In this document: positions 56,362-64,000 of the stretch, piece by piece
Layout of the letters: the number at the start of each line of letters is the position of its first letter
How positions within the stretch are numbered: the first letter of the stretch is position 1
Origin: Acidithiobacillus ferrooxidans ATCC 23270
GTDB taxonomy: Bacteria > Pseudomonadota > Gammaproteobacteria > Acidithiobacillales > Acidithiobacillaceae
DNA length: 64,000 nucleotides
NCBI RefSeq assembly: GCF_000021485.1
Contig: NC_011761.1
Span: 2,772,501 to 2,836,500, forward strand
Direction: 5' to 3'
The notes under the pieces: model-generated
Seen by the model: only the letters and a program-made list of their open reading frames with translations
Told to the model about the DNA's origin: nothing
Databases searched by the model: none
Made by a program: the position numbers and the translations under genes

Positions 56362-56925
56362 TTACTTGACAACGATCTTACCGAACATACCGGTGGCGGC
56401 ATGCCCCGGTATCTGACATACGTAGTAGTAAGTGCCCGCCGTCGGATGCCAGGTAAAATCCGTATATCCGAACTTGCCATCTTTTGGGACCGGACTGAAT
56501 CCTGTTCCTGCAACAATGGGGTCGATCACCGGCATAACCGCATAAGGAGGTCCTTTTTTGGTGATGTCAAAACTATGACCGAATCCCTTGTTGGTGTTAA
56601 TGAAGGTCACGTCCACCGTTGCCCCCGCGGGAATCTCCAAGGTCGGGTTCTTTTTGTCATGAACTTCAAAACTCGGAAATGGAAATCCCGGGAGCACGGC
56701 CGCCGCGACCACATGTACAGTCTTGCCACTGTAGGTAACAGTGTCACCACTGACTTTCCCGGTGTCTTTCTCCAACATGGCCTTTACTTGGGGAAGCGTC
56801 GCCTCTTTCCATGTGGTATCCAGAGTACCGGCCATCGCGGTGCCCATGCCGACCGTTGCCGCCAGAGCCGCAGCCGCACCAACAGTTACATACCAGTTCT
56901 TTTTCATCGTGTTCTGTGTATACAT
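56362..56925 (-). CDS. rus: Rusticyanin
   Basis: A 187-residue precursor of the acid-stable blue copper protein. The signal peptide ends near MAGTLD; the mature part is essentially the known A. ferrooxidans type A rusticyanin. Type 1 copper ligands are the His in FGHSFDI, and Cys, His and Met in YVCQIPGHAATGMFG. It takes electrons from Cyc2 in the periplasm and hands them to Cyc1 or CycA1. Start at ATG 56925 after AAGGAGAAGGG. It is the last gene of the rus operon. Confidence 0.97.
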   Translation of the reverse strand: MYTQNTMKKNWYVTVGAAAALAATVGMGTAMAGTLDTTWKEATLPQVKAMLEKDTGKVSGDTVTYSGKTVHVVAAAVLPGFPFPSFEVHDKKNPTLEIPAGATVDVTFINTNKGFGHSFDITKKGPPYAVMPVIDPIVAGTGFSPVPKDGKFGYTDFTWHPTAGTYYYVCQIPGHAATGMFGKIVVK

Positions 56926-57053
56926 TAGATCCCTTCTCCTTAACGTTTAACCTGATGTAGAACCAGCCGCCCTACAAAACAATCACTGGGCTATCTGGCA
57001 TTTTAATATGCTACTACACGATATTCATCACCCATTCCAACCGGGAAACTATC

Positions 57054-57194
57054 TCAAAACAGCACCCTAAGGGTAACATAATAGCCACCCAGAGCAATAA
57101 TAGCCCACAATAATCCTATGATCAACACGATGTTTCCATCCCATGCGCCATCATCGCGATCATCGTGAGAAATTAAACGGCCCTCGTTGTTCAT
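57054..57194 (-). CDS. Small membrane protein (46 residues) between coxD and rus
   Basis: An ATG at 57194 sits seven bases after AAAGGAGG, one of the best ribosome binding sites in the window. The 46-residue peptide has an acidic N-terminal part (SHDDRDDGAWDG) and one membrane helix (NIVLIIGLLWAIIALGGYYV). Length and topology resemble small oxidase subunits of the CcoQ/CbaD/CoxD type, but no homology is claimed. It is absent from the usual eight-gene description of the rus operon. Confidence 0.7.
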   Translation of the reverse strand: MNNEGRLISHDDRDDGAWDGNIVLIIGLLWAIIALGGYYVTLRVLF

Positions 57195-57255
57195 GATTTA
57201 CCTCCTTTGAAGCATGGGTAACGACGACGTCACGGTAAAACGCAAAACAAATCTG

Positions 57256-57284
57256 GATGGCCGCCCGTTATTCGCACGGCCATC
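57256..57284 (-). repeat. Hairpin between coxD and the small gene
   Basis: GATGGCCG and CGGCCATC form a perfect 8-bp stem with a 13-base loop. On the transcript it is followed by a T-rich stretch (ATTTGTTTTGCGTTTTA), so it could act as a leaky terminator or an RNA processing barrier. Confidence 0.6.
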
Positions 57285-57292
57285 GTGGAACG

Positions 57293-57487
57293 TCATGCGT
57301 TGCTAGATGCGCCGTTTTCTCCCTTTTTTAGAATACGCAGCCGATCTTCCTTGCCTGCCTCCTTTAATACCCACCAAAAGTATGCACTAAGAAACACTAC
57401 AGGAAACCCAATGTACCCCGTCAGCCAGAAGAACGTCGGATTATCAGCTCCGGACGGGATAACGAACGATAAATGTGACATATCCAT
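57293..57487 (-). CDS. coxD: Cytochrome c oxidase small subunit CoxD
   Basis: A 64-residue protein with one membrane segment (FFWLTGYIGFPVVFLSAYFWWVL) and a charged C-terminus, the fourth subunit of the rus-operon aa3 oxidase by position. GAGGG precedes the ATG. Role probably structural. Confidence 0.88.
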   Translation of the reverse strand: MDMSHLSFVIPSGADNPTFFWLTGYIGFPVVFLSAYFWWVLKEAGKEDRLRILKKGENGASSNA

Positions 57488-57527
57488 TGTTTTACCCTCA
57501 CTCTATTAGATAATCTTCTATACGACC

Positions 57528-58082
57528 TTATGCAATATAGAAGACAATAAAAAACGCAACCCATAGAACAACCACACCGCCCCAGAAGGTTAACACGTTA
57601 TACGACACCCATCGCTCGCGTTTCGCGCGCTCCGGAGTGCGGGTGATTTTCATGATACTCGCCAGCAGCGCCAGGATGGCCGCCACGAAATGTACCAGAA
57701 ACCACAAGCTGGTAATGTCATAAATCCCGCCATAACCACTACCGATGGTTAAGGTAGTCCAGTTGTAGACGATTCCACCCGCCATCACCAACGAGACCAC
57801 CATCAGGGTTGCCAGGCTGCTCACGATACCGGCATCATCGCCCTGATCCAGTTTTTTGCGGGCCGTCATCACCGGCACCAGGCTGACAAGCATCAAAACA
57901 GTCAGCGCAACACCCACGCCCATGCTCAATGTAGCGGGCACCGCAGTGCCCCCCCACAGAAAACGCGCGAGGTCCCACATCGCAAAAATGATGGCTGCAA
58001 AAAGCAGCAGGAAAAAGAACGCACCCCTTTTTGCACGCTCCGAAGCCGGATCCATTAGCGTGGCATAACCGTTGTCTGTCAT
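57528..58082 (-). CDS. coxC: Cytochrome c oxidase subunit III
   Basis: A 184-residue subunit III with five membrane segments, shorter than the seven-helix form. SLWFLVHFVAAILALL and the C-terminal SYNVLTFWGGVVVLWVAFF are subunit III-like. It stabilises subunit I. AGGAGG lies upstream of its ATG, 19 bases after coxA. Confidence 0.92.
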   Translation of the reverse strand: MTDNGYATLMDPASERAKRGAFFFLLLFAAIIFAMWDLARFLWGGTAVPATLSMGVGVALTVLMLVSLVPVMTARKKLDQGDDAGIVSSLATLMVVSLVMAGGIVYNWTTLTIGSGYGGIYDITSLWFLVHFVAAILALLASIMKITRTPERAKRERWVSYNVLTFWGGVVVLWVAFFIVFYIA

Positions 58083-58101
58083 GGTTTAATTCCTCCTAAA
58101 T

Positions 58102-59985
58102 TTACTTGCTTGGCGTAGGTACCCAAATAAAAGGTTCTTTCGCTTCCGCCGCATAGTTATCGTTCGGGCCCACAACCTCTGGCTCAGTCCCTGCCGGATA
58201 TGGCACATACGGTGTTGGCGATTTTATTTGCCATTCCAGGCCGTTGCTGCCCCAAGGGTTGGCTTCGGCCTTGGGCCCATAGCGCCAACTGTATAAAAGG
58301 TTGGCCAGCGGAATGAGAAACCCTGCGCCCAGGAAAAAGGACGAGATAGACATAAACAGGTTAATGTCATGCAGGTAAGGAAGATATATCGCAATTCTCC
58401 TGTTCATTCCATCGAGGCCAGCTATAAACATGGGAAAGAACGTACAATTGAAGAATACGAAAAACCACCATGCGTGAAACTTTCCCCAAAATTCATTGAT
58501 CTTCCGTCCAGTAACCTTGGGAAACCACCAGTATAGCGCGGCAATCCAGCTAAAAATCACCCCACCAAGCATCGTATAATGAAAATGCGCAATAACCCAG
58601 TAGGTGTTGTGCAGCTGAAGGTCTGCGGGAACATCGGCATTGAATATGCCTGTCAGACCACCGATCAGGAAGTTCATCATCGCCATCAACACGAGCAACA
58701 CCGCAGCGTTAATTCTTAAACGACCACCCCATAACGTCCCGATGGCGGACAAATAAATGAACCCCGTCGGAATGGATACGGTTTCCGTTATCGTCATGAA
58801 TATGGGCATACGTGCGTCACTCACCGCAGTGAAGTAGTGATGAACGCCCAACATTGCACCCAACATGGAAACGCCAACCAGTCCAGCGATTGCCCAACCC
58901 CTAGCAAATAACGGACGCTTGGCCGCGGCAGGAAGAATCTCCAGCCATATGGCAAAAGCGGGCAGGATGAAAACGTAGACCTCTGGATGGAACAAAAACC
59001 AGAACTGATCCAGATACGCTAAGGGGTGCCCGGTGGGGCCGGTGTAAAAATGTGATCCGGCGATCATATCGGACAAATCCATGAGTGCGCCGGTATAGGT
59101 TGCTGGCGACTCTACGACGAGAATAGTGGCTGCCGCAAACAAACCCCACACAAAAATCGGAACGCGACCCAAGCTCATGCCCTTGGCGCGCATGTACACC
59201 ATGGTTCCGGCGATATTGATGGCTCCAAGTAGCGACGCAAAAAGAATGGTGGCGGCACCAAGGACGTACCACACAATACCGCTACCACTGTTTTGCGCCA
59301 ATGGCGGATATCCCCACCATCCAGTCTGAAACCCACCAATCGTAGGACTCATGAAAACAGCGACAGTCGCCGGTGGTAAAAGCCACCAACTCAGGCCGAG
59401 AAGCTTTGGGAATACTACATTTCTCGTGCCAAGCATCAACGGAATAAGATAGTAGCCAACACCGCCGACGATGGCAGATGCCACCACTCCCAGCAACATC
59501 ATCAATCCATGAATACCGAACGTTTGGTTGTACTGAATTTCCGACAGCCACCAACTGGTGGAATCCGGCGTCAACAATTCAATGCGGATAGCCATGGCGG
59601 CCATACCGGCGAGGAAGAATGTTACTATATTTAATACCACGTAGCGTACGGCCGTAGATTTTGAATCGGGACCAAAACGAAAATAACGTTCGATGCCCGT
59701 GTAAGTTGGGGCTTCTTTTCCTCCAAATGCGCGTCGTATCCATCCCTCCCATACGCCGCTGCCCATCAGCCAGCAGACCAAGCCGACCACATAACCCACT
59801 GTCGCGGGTAAAGGATTTACTATTACCGTATGGAGCAATAAAGCGGTAATCCATGCCGCAGCAAAATATCCGGTTAGTCCCCAAAGCGTCGCACGGACCA
59901 GCGGAAACAGCATGCTGGCCGCAAATGGCGTCTTGTCCACTCCCATGTTGTTCAACGCACTTTCCTGAATTTCGTTAGTTGCCAT
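58102..59985 (-). CDS. coxA: Cytochrome c oxidase subunit I (aa3 type)
   Basis: A 627-residue catalytic subunit with at least 12 helices. Ligands seen: low-spin heme His in FGIHGLMML; CuB His and cross-linked Tyr in FHPEVYVF; CuB pair in GVHHYFTAV; heme a3 and a His in AHFHYTMLGG. The residue before HPEVY is Phe rather than Gly. It reduces O2 to water using electrons from Fe(II). AAGGAG precedes the ATG. Confidence 0.96.
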   Translation of the reverse strand: MATNEIQESALNNMGVDKTPFAASMLFPLVRATLWGLTGYFAAAWITALLLHTVIVNPLPATVGYVVGLVCWLMGSGVWEGWIRRAFGGKEAPTYTGIERYFRFGPDSKSTAVRYVVLNIVTFFLAGMAAMAIRIELLTPDSTSWWLSEIQYNQTFGIHGLMMLLGVVASAIVGGVGYYLIPLMLGTRNVVFPKLLGLSWWLLPPATVAVFMSPTIGGFQTGWWGYPPLAQNSGSGIVWYVLGAATILFASLLGAINIAGTMVYMRAKGMSLGRVPIFVWGLFAAATILVVESPATYTGALMDLSDMIAGSHFYTGPTGHPLAYLDQFWFLFHPEVYVFILPAFAIWLEILPAAAKRPLFARGWAIAGLVGVSMLGAMLGVHHYFTAVSDARMPIFMTITETVSIPTGFIYLSAIGTLWGGRLRINAAVLLVLMAMMNFLIGGLTGIFNADVPADLQLHNTYWVIAHFHYTMLGGVIFSWIAALYWWFPKVTGRKINEFWGKFHAWWFFVFFNCTFFPMFIAGLDGMNRRIAIYLPYLHDINLFMSISSFFLGAGFLIPLANLLYSWRYGPKAEANPWGSNGLEWQIKSPTPYVPYPAGTEPEVVGPNDNYAAEAKEPFIWVPTPSK

Positions 59986-60041
59986 TACTTACTCCTTATT
60001 ACATTTTACGTTGGGTGCTGGCAAATCTTCAGCTGGCTCTA

Positions 60042-60806
60042 CTAGAAGCTATTGTTTGCCACCCAAGTCTTGAAGTCCGCTGGTGTCACCACCTTAACCG
60101 GAGCGCGCATCAACGGATGTCCGTTGCCACAAATCAAGGAACACTGTACACGCAGCATGGGGTTTGTAGCGGTTGTTCCCAGCATGGTGGGTGTAATAAA
60201 CAAGTGCCGCACTTCATTTGGGATCACGTCCTTTTTCTCACCCCAGGCAGGTACCCAAAAATCGTGCATGACGTCCTTTGTCCGCAGAACAAAGTCTATG
60301 GTGCGCCCCTCTGGAACCACCAGTTGTGAAACATCCGTTACGCCCTGCTTGGGATAAGAGAACGTCCACTTCCATTGTTGCGCGGTAACATCGATCACCA
60401 ATGGATTTTTCGTATCTAACTGGATACCCCAAAGTTGTTCCAGGCCCACCATACCCGGGTAAATGGTATTTGCCAGGTTGATGCCTATGGCCAAAACCAG
60501 CCAGGTCACTACGAAAGGTGCCCAGGTCCGCTTTTGATAAGCCGGCGCCGCAGTGTCTGACATGGACGATGCGCGGAAACGAAACGCGCTATATACAACC
60601 GCACCGCCGACCAGCACATATATGGCTACGGCCTGCCATAACAGGTATGTGGTGGCATCCGCGGTAATATGCGCCTGGATACTCCCCAAAATTGGCCAGT
60701 TACCGATGCCCCAGGCCATCAGCGTTTCGCCAATCGCCAGGCCAATAATCCAGACCATCACCAAGCCACGGAAAGCTTTCCATAAATTTTCTTTTGCTGC
60801 GTTCAT
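60042..60806 (-). CDS. coxB: Cytochrome c oxidase subunit II
   Basis: A 254-residue subunit II with two membrane helices and a periplasmic cupredoxin domain binding CuA. The CuA loop reads CSLICGNGHPLM: both Cys, the His and the Met are in place, but the usual Glu of CSE-C is replaced. The upstream His is in MHDFWVPAWG. It receives electrons from Cyc1/AcoP. GGGAGGG precedes the ATG. Confidence 0.95.
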   Translation of the reverse strand: MNAAKENLWKAFRGLVMVWIIGLAIGETLMAWGIGNWPILGSIQAHITADATTYLLWQAVAIYVLVGGAVVYSAFRFRASSMSDTAAPAYQKRTWAPFVVTWLVLAIGINLANTIYPGMVGLEQLWGIQLDTKNPLVIDVTAQQWKWTFSYPKQGVTDVSQLVVPEGRTIDFVLRTKDVMHDFWVPAWGEKKDVIPNEVRHLFITPTMLGTTATNPMLRVQCSLICGNGHPLMRAPVKVVTPADFKTWVANNSF

Positions 60807-60820
60807 ATGCCCTCCCTAAA

Positions 60821-61372
60821 TTAGCTTCCCTGAGCAGGTAGTATGTCAAGAATGCCATGCATACCATTCATGAAGTGTTGACCCGTCTGCAGAAAACACC
60901 CATATTCCCATTTCCCGGGCTTATTGGGCACCACAAAACTGAAGGTGTACTTTTGTCCGCCGTTGAGGCTGACGGAAAATGCCGGTACCGGTCCTGTCTG
61001 GCCCCCGCTGGTAATTGGCACACCATCAAAGAAGTTATCTTTCCATCCCACGGCTATAGCCTGTGATTTTGGAAAGCCATTGTCCCGGGATACCAGTGTT
61101 CTGCCGATGGAGAACTGATGCGCAATCGGGGGTGCCGATTGCGATCGGTTATCTATCGTCAACTCCACTTTTTCCCCGACATGCCAGGTCATCCGATCCG
61201 GTTTATAATAATAGTTAAACTCATCAATCGTATAATGATGTACTCCATTAATGACCTGCCCGGAAGGATTGGGCAGAGCTACCGCTTTTTCCCACTGCAG
61301 GGCGCCTATAATTACCCCCGCGCATATCACGGCGGATACAAGCACCGTAGTCATACCTTTTTTTGCTGCCAT
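60821..61372 (-). CDS. acoP: Cupredoxin AcoP (oxidase-associated)
   Basis: A 183-residue periplasmic cupredoxin anchored by an N-terminal helix (VLVSAVICAGVIIGAL). Copper ligands are likely the His in IAHQFSIG and Cys and His in YGCFLQTGQHFMNGMHG; the usual Met ligand is not at the plastocyanin position. In A. ferrooxidans AcoP binds the aa3 oxidase and supports electron transfer or oxidase stability. The ATG at 61372 follows AAGGAGGTAGAGGT; the frame open from 61414 is not used. Confidence 0.9.
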   Translation of the reverse strand: MAAKKGMTTVLVSAVICAGVIIGALQWEKAVALPNPSGQVINGVHHYTIDEFNYYYKPDRMTWHVGEKVELTIDNRSQSAPPIAHQFSIGRTLVSRDNGFPKSQAIAVGWKDNFFDGVPITSGGQTGPVPAFSVSLNGGQKYTFSFVVPNKPGKWEYGCFLQTGQHFMNGMHGILDILPAQGS

Positions 61373-61473
61373 ACCTCTACCTCCTTTGAGAAGCACATAA
61401 ATCTGTCGGTGCAAATGCCTGGCAGACCCATTTTTATAAATTTCAGTCTGCCAGGAAAACTTCTGCTGACCAG

Positions 61474-62166
61474 TTACAACGATGAAAGATAAGCCGCCAC
61501 ATCCTTCATCTGCGCCACGGTGATATTCTTCGCAATCTGATTCATCAGGGTATTAACCCGTGTGCCGTTGTGGAAGTAGGTCAACTGCTGAATGATGTAA
61601 CCGTAACGCTGGCCCGCCAAGCGGGGGAACGGGCCCGCTCCTTGGCCAGCCGATCCGTGGCATTCCATGCAGGCAGGGATTTGTTCGTTGGTAACCCCTT
61701 GGTTGAATATGGCCTTTCCTTCTTTCACACCGGCATGCTTGATGCCGCTGCTTTGCATCGGCGGCTTCTGGGCGTTGAAGTAATCCGCCAGCGCCGTGAT
61801 TTTCGCACTGTCCAGCGCTTGTGCCACGGGCCACATGTAGATTTCGCCATTCTGATCGGCACGGGAGTGGTCCTTATACGCTTTCAACTGCGCCTCCAGA
61901 TAACTTTTATGCTGTCCGGCCAAGCGGGGGACGATCGGGTAAAGTGTGTCACGGCCAGTCATCCCGTGGCACACCATACAATCGCTGGAAACGCGGTATG
62001 GCGCCGGCGCGTCGGCGCTGCCGACGGCAGCACTCGCCTGCCCGGCCACCAGCAGGAGTGCGCTGAACAGGAGGAAGGTTTTCGACTTATACATCTTGCT
62101 ATGTGGATGGGTCATCGTGTCGTTCTCTTTATTGCGCAACCGGTCTTGGCTTAAGTATGTCGTCAT
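61474..62166 (-). CDS. cyc1: Diheme c4-type cytochrome c-552 (Cyc1)
   Basis: A 230-residue precursor, the length known for A. ferrooxidans Cyc1. Signal helix TFLLFSALLLVAGQASA, then two heme motifs, CMVCH and CMECH, each with a downstream PRLAGQ. It carries electrons from rusticyanin to CoxB/AcoP. In-frame ATGs at 62115 and 62094 could be the real starts since AGAGAA lies before 62115; the signal peptide is kept in either case. Confidence 0.94.
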   Translation of the reverse strand: MTTYLSQDRLRNKENDTMTHPHSKMYKSKTFLLFSALLLVAGQASAAVGSADAPAPYRVSSDCMVCHGMTGRDTLYPIVPRLAGQHKSYLEAQLKAYKDHSRADQNGEIYMWPVAQALDSAKITALADYFNAQKPPMQSSGIKHAGVKEGKAIFNQGVTNEQIPACMECHGSAGQGAGPFPRLAGQRYGYIIQQLTYFHNGTRVNTLMNQIAKNITVAQMKDVAAYLSSL

Positions 62167-62177
62167 GGCATCGGCTC

Positions 62178-63635
62178 CTAGTATGATATCCAGGCCAGCA
62201 GTTCAAGGGTGTTATACGCAGACGCCCCATATCCAAGGTTGTTGGACGACGCCGAACCAACGCCATTGAACTTGTTGTATACGACATATCGCAAGGAGAA
62301 GCGGGTATTCCACCACGGCAGATAGGAAGCCTCTATCCATTCATTGCTGGTGTCCGGAGAACCACTATTGGTGTATGTGGTACCGTAGAGACCGGGGTTG
62401 GCGGATCCCCACACATTCCGGTATCCGCCCTGGATACCGTAGTGGTCGTGATACCAATAGGTGGCATTAATATTGAAGAAATTCAAGTTACCGGAGGAGT
62501 TCGAAGATATGACATTCCCCGCTCCAAATTGCTGCTGCTCGTTTACCCATGCAGCACGGATCGTCACGTTATTGTTGTCGTTGGTGTCAAGCCATTGGAG
62601 CTGAGTATCTAAATCATAATCATCGAAGGTATCAATGGGGCCGCCTGCTTTATTGAGAGTGTTATTTATGGTGTTATCGTACACGCTGGACCACATGCCA
62701 AAGGTACCGACCTCCCAGTTCCAGTCACCCCAATCGTGCTGATAGGCAAGACGAACATAAGGGGCGCCCCCTGAAAGTCTGCCCTGGGGGCCAGCTGCAG
62801 TAAAGCCGCCAACCGGGTTGACCTGGGTTCCTTGACCGTTGGTATAAACATCGGCGTCTGCGTAGAGCCAGTTTGCCCTGTTTGGCCCGAAGATATCGGC
62901 TCCGTAGACACCAACACCCGCTAATGGGTAACCAGCACCTGCTGAACTTTCAATGAATGGCTGAGGTACGTGGCCCCAAGACGAATAGTCTGAGCTAAAA
63001 AATGGTGCCTGCCAATCCGGTGTGGTATTCCACAAGTCCATAGCAGTCGGCGTATTGTTGACGTCTACGCCCGTGACCAAAAGATTATTGGTGCCCAACT
63101 TCCATGGATGGGTCCAGACAATGCTGGAGTCATCAAAACTAAATCCTCCGGCACCGGCACCACTGCCGCCGCCAGAGTAGGTCAAATGCAGAAACGACCC
63201 AATATGCGGAGTGATTTCACCGGCATAGAACAAGCTCACCTGTTGGGGGAACTGAACATTATTGTTGGGAGAAGCACCCGCATTAGAGTTCCCAGGACCA
63301 AACACCGCCTGACCGCCACCAACATTGGTCGCCGAAGCCTGCAGAAAAATAGAAAATTGTGATACGCGGGATATGAGCAGACCGACGCTGTTCCCGAACT
63401 TGGCTTGGAGTTTCTGTTGCCGTTGCAGGTTTGTGGTCGTGAACCCGAGCAATTTGAACATTCTGCCCATGGGCGTCAACTGCGGGTAGGATGTGTGACA
63501 GGCAGCGCACGACCAACCGGTCTGACGCGCAAAGGATGGCAGTGCCCAGGCACCGGAAGACAACGCCATTCCACCAACTGCTGCTAATGCTACGATCAAC
63601 CTTTTCTTTTTAAAACCAACGGACGATGACACCAT
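62178..63635 (-). CDS. cyc2: Outer-membrane iron-oxidising cytochrome c Cyc2
   Basis: A 485-residue precursor, the published length. Signal peptide ends near GAWALP; a single heme motif CAACH (C43, C46, H47) opens the mature protein, followed by about 420 residues of alternating, aromatic-rich beta-barrel sequence ending in a terminal aromatic (LLAWISY), as in porins. It oxidises Fe(II) outside the cell and passes electrons inwards to rusticyanin. The ATG at 63635 follows GGAGGGG; the frame start at 63647 is less likely. First gene of the operon. Confidence 0.96.
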   Translation of the reverse strand: MVSSSVGFKKKRLIVALAAVGGMALSSGAWALPSFARQTGWSCAACHTSYPQLTPMGRMFKLLGFTTTNLQRQQKLQAKFGNSVGLLISRVSQFSIFLQASATNVGGGQAVFGPGNSNAGASPNNNVQFPQQVSLFYAGEITPHIGSFLHLTYSGGGSGAGAGGFSFDDSSIVWTHPWKLGTNNLLVTGVDVNNTPTAMDLWNTTPDWQAPFFSSDYSSWGHVPQPFIESSAGAGYPLAGVGVYGADIFGPNRANWLYADADVYTNGQGTQVNPVGGFTAAGPQGRLSGGAPYVRLAYQHDWGDWNWEVGTFGMWSSVYDNTINNTLNKAGGPIDTFDDYDLDTQLQWLDTNDNNNVTIRAAWVNEQQQFGAGNVISSNSSGNLNFFNINATYWYHDHYGIQGGYRNVWGSANPGLYGTTYTNSGSPDTSNEWIEASYLPWWNTRFSLRYVVYNKFNGVGSASSNNLGYGASAYNTLELLAWISY

Positions 63636-64000
63636 AATCCCCTCCATAGCGGTATGCGCTTTCAGGCATATTAGATAAACAAAATACGCTCATGCGCCCG
63701 GTCTTCCTGCCAGGCTGGTAACAGCAAACCACAACAACGCGATGCCAATTAATAAAACCTATAGCCAACCAGAATTCATAATGTAGGCTTATGAATTGTT
63801 TCTGGTTGGTCTCAACCCGCCCCTAACCAGTGGTGTTGCGTTGCTAACAGCACCCACACGTTCTATTTAGTACAAACCGTAATACTTTGCAACACCTTTT
63901 TATGCTCCCATTAAAATACATGGCCAACCCTTCCATGCATTTCACGATCACCTCGCGAGCTACAATTATAATACTCATACAATCAATACGTTGTGAACGC
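63636..64000. promoter_or_regulatory. Upstream region of the rus operon
   Basis: 365 bp without a gene. It holds the cyc2 ribosome binding site (GGAGGGG), a long inverted repeat at 63765-63809 and AT-rich DNA where promoters are expected. I could not assign a specific -35/-10 pair or RegA site by eye. Confidence 0.5.
63765..63809. repeat. Large inverted repeat upstream of cyc2
   Basis: CCAACCAGAATTCATAA (63765-63781) pairs with TTATGAATT (63789-63797) and CTGGTTGG (63802-63809); the two right-hand pieces are separated by a 4-base GTTT bulge, around a 7-base loop. All 17 left-arm bases can pair. Confidence 0.85.

Overview
The window is chromosomal DNA from an acidophilic, iron- and sulfur-oxidising Acidithiobacillus of the A. 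ferrooxidans group. This rests on gene content: rusticyanin, the outer-membrane cytochrome Cyc2, the rus operon order cyc2-cyc1-acoP-coxB-coxA-coxC-coxD-rus, and the petI bc1 operon order cycA1-sdrA1-petA1-petB1-petC1. No tRNA, rRNA, CRISPR array or prophage was seen.

Positions 1-19,100 are GC-rich housekeeping DNA: the start of tyrS, a P-type H+-ATPase, panD, an MFS transporter, engB, a K+ channel, polA, a LOG-family protein, a DUF2782 protein, thrB, a b561-type cytochrome, a ComEA-like protein, uvrD, cbpA-cbpM with a phosphoribosyltransferase, and polX. An internally deleted IS630-type element with both terminal inverted repeats (19,125-19,631) marks the edge of this block.

Positions 20,100-28,500 hold petI (a bc1 complex thought to work uphill, pushing electrons from iron towards the quinone pool), a good terminator, and resB/resC for cytochrome c maturation. 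From 28,500 to 31,000 the DNA is AT-rich and gene-poor, with a decayed integrase-like gene and a psiE-family gene. A sulfur-handling cassette follows (DsrE-like, TusA, an SQR-like flavoprotein, a DUF1641 protein with an internal duplication). Then comes a compact assimilatory sulfate reduction operon, cysJ-cysI-cysH-cysD-cysN, with a SUMT methyltransferase and a short CbiX-type chelatase for siroheme, an OsmC-like protein and a ClC transporter.

Positions 44,600-52,500 are loosely packed: a lone tatA, small membrane or secreted proteins, the redox two-component pair regB-regA, a 2OG-Fe(II) oxygenase and a secreted protein. On the minus strand an Rrf2-type regulator, an MFS transporter, ctaB and ctaA (heme O/A synthesis) lie next to the rus operon (56,300-63,650), which carries electrons downhill from extracellular Fe(II) through Cyc2, rusticyanin, Cyc1 and AcoP to the aa3 oxidase.

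The two iron-oxidation operons, heme maturation for both, and candidate regulators thus sit within about 44 kb. The most useful points beyond standard annotation are: a 46-codon membrane-protein gene with a very strong ribosome binding site between coxD and rus; a hairpin just upstream of it; a second small gene at 46,883-47,044; a large inverted repeat in front of cyc2; a structured, GGGAGG-rich stretch between engB and the K+ channel gene; the deleted IS630 element; and departures from consensus in the Rieske protein, cytochrome b and the CuA site. Nothing that looks like an entirely new multi-gene system was found.
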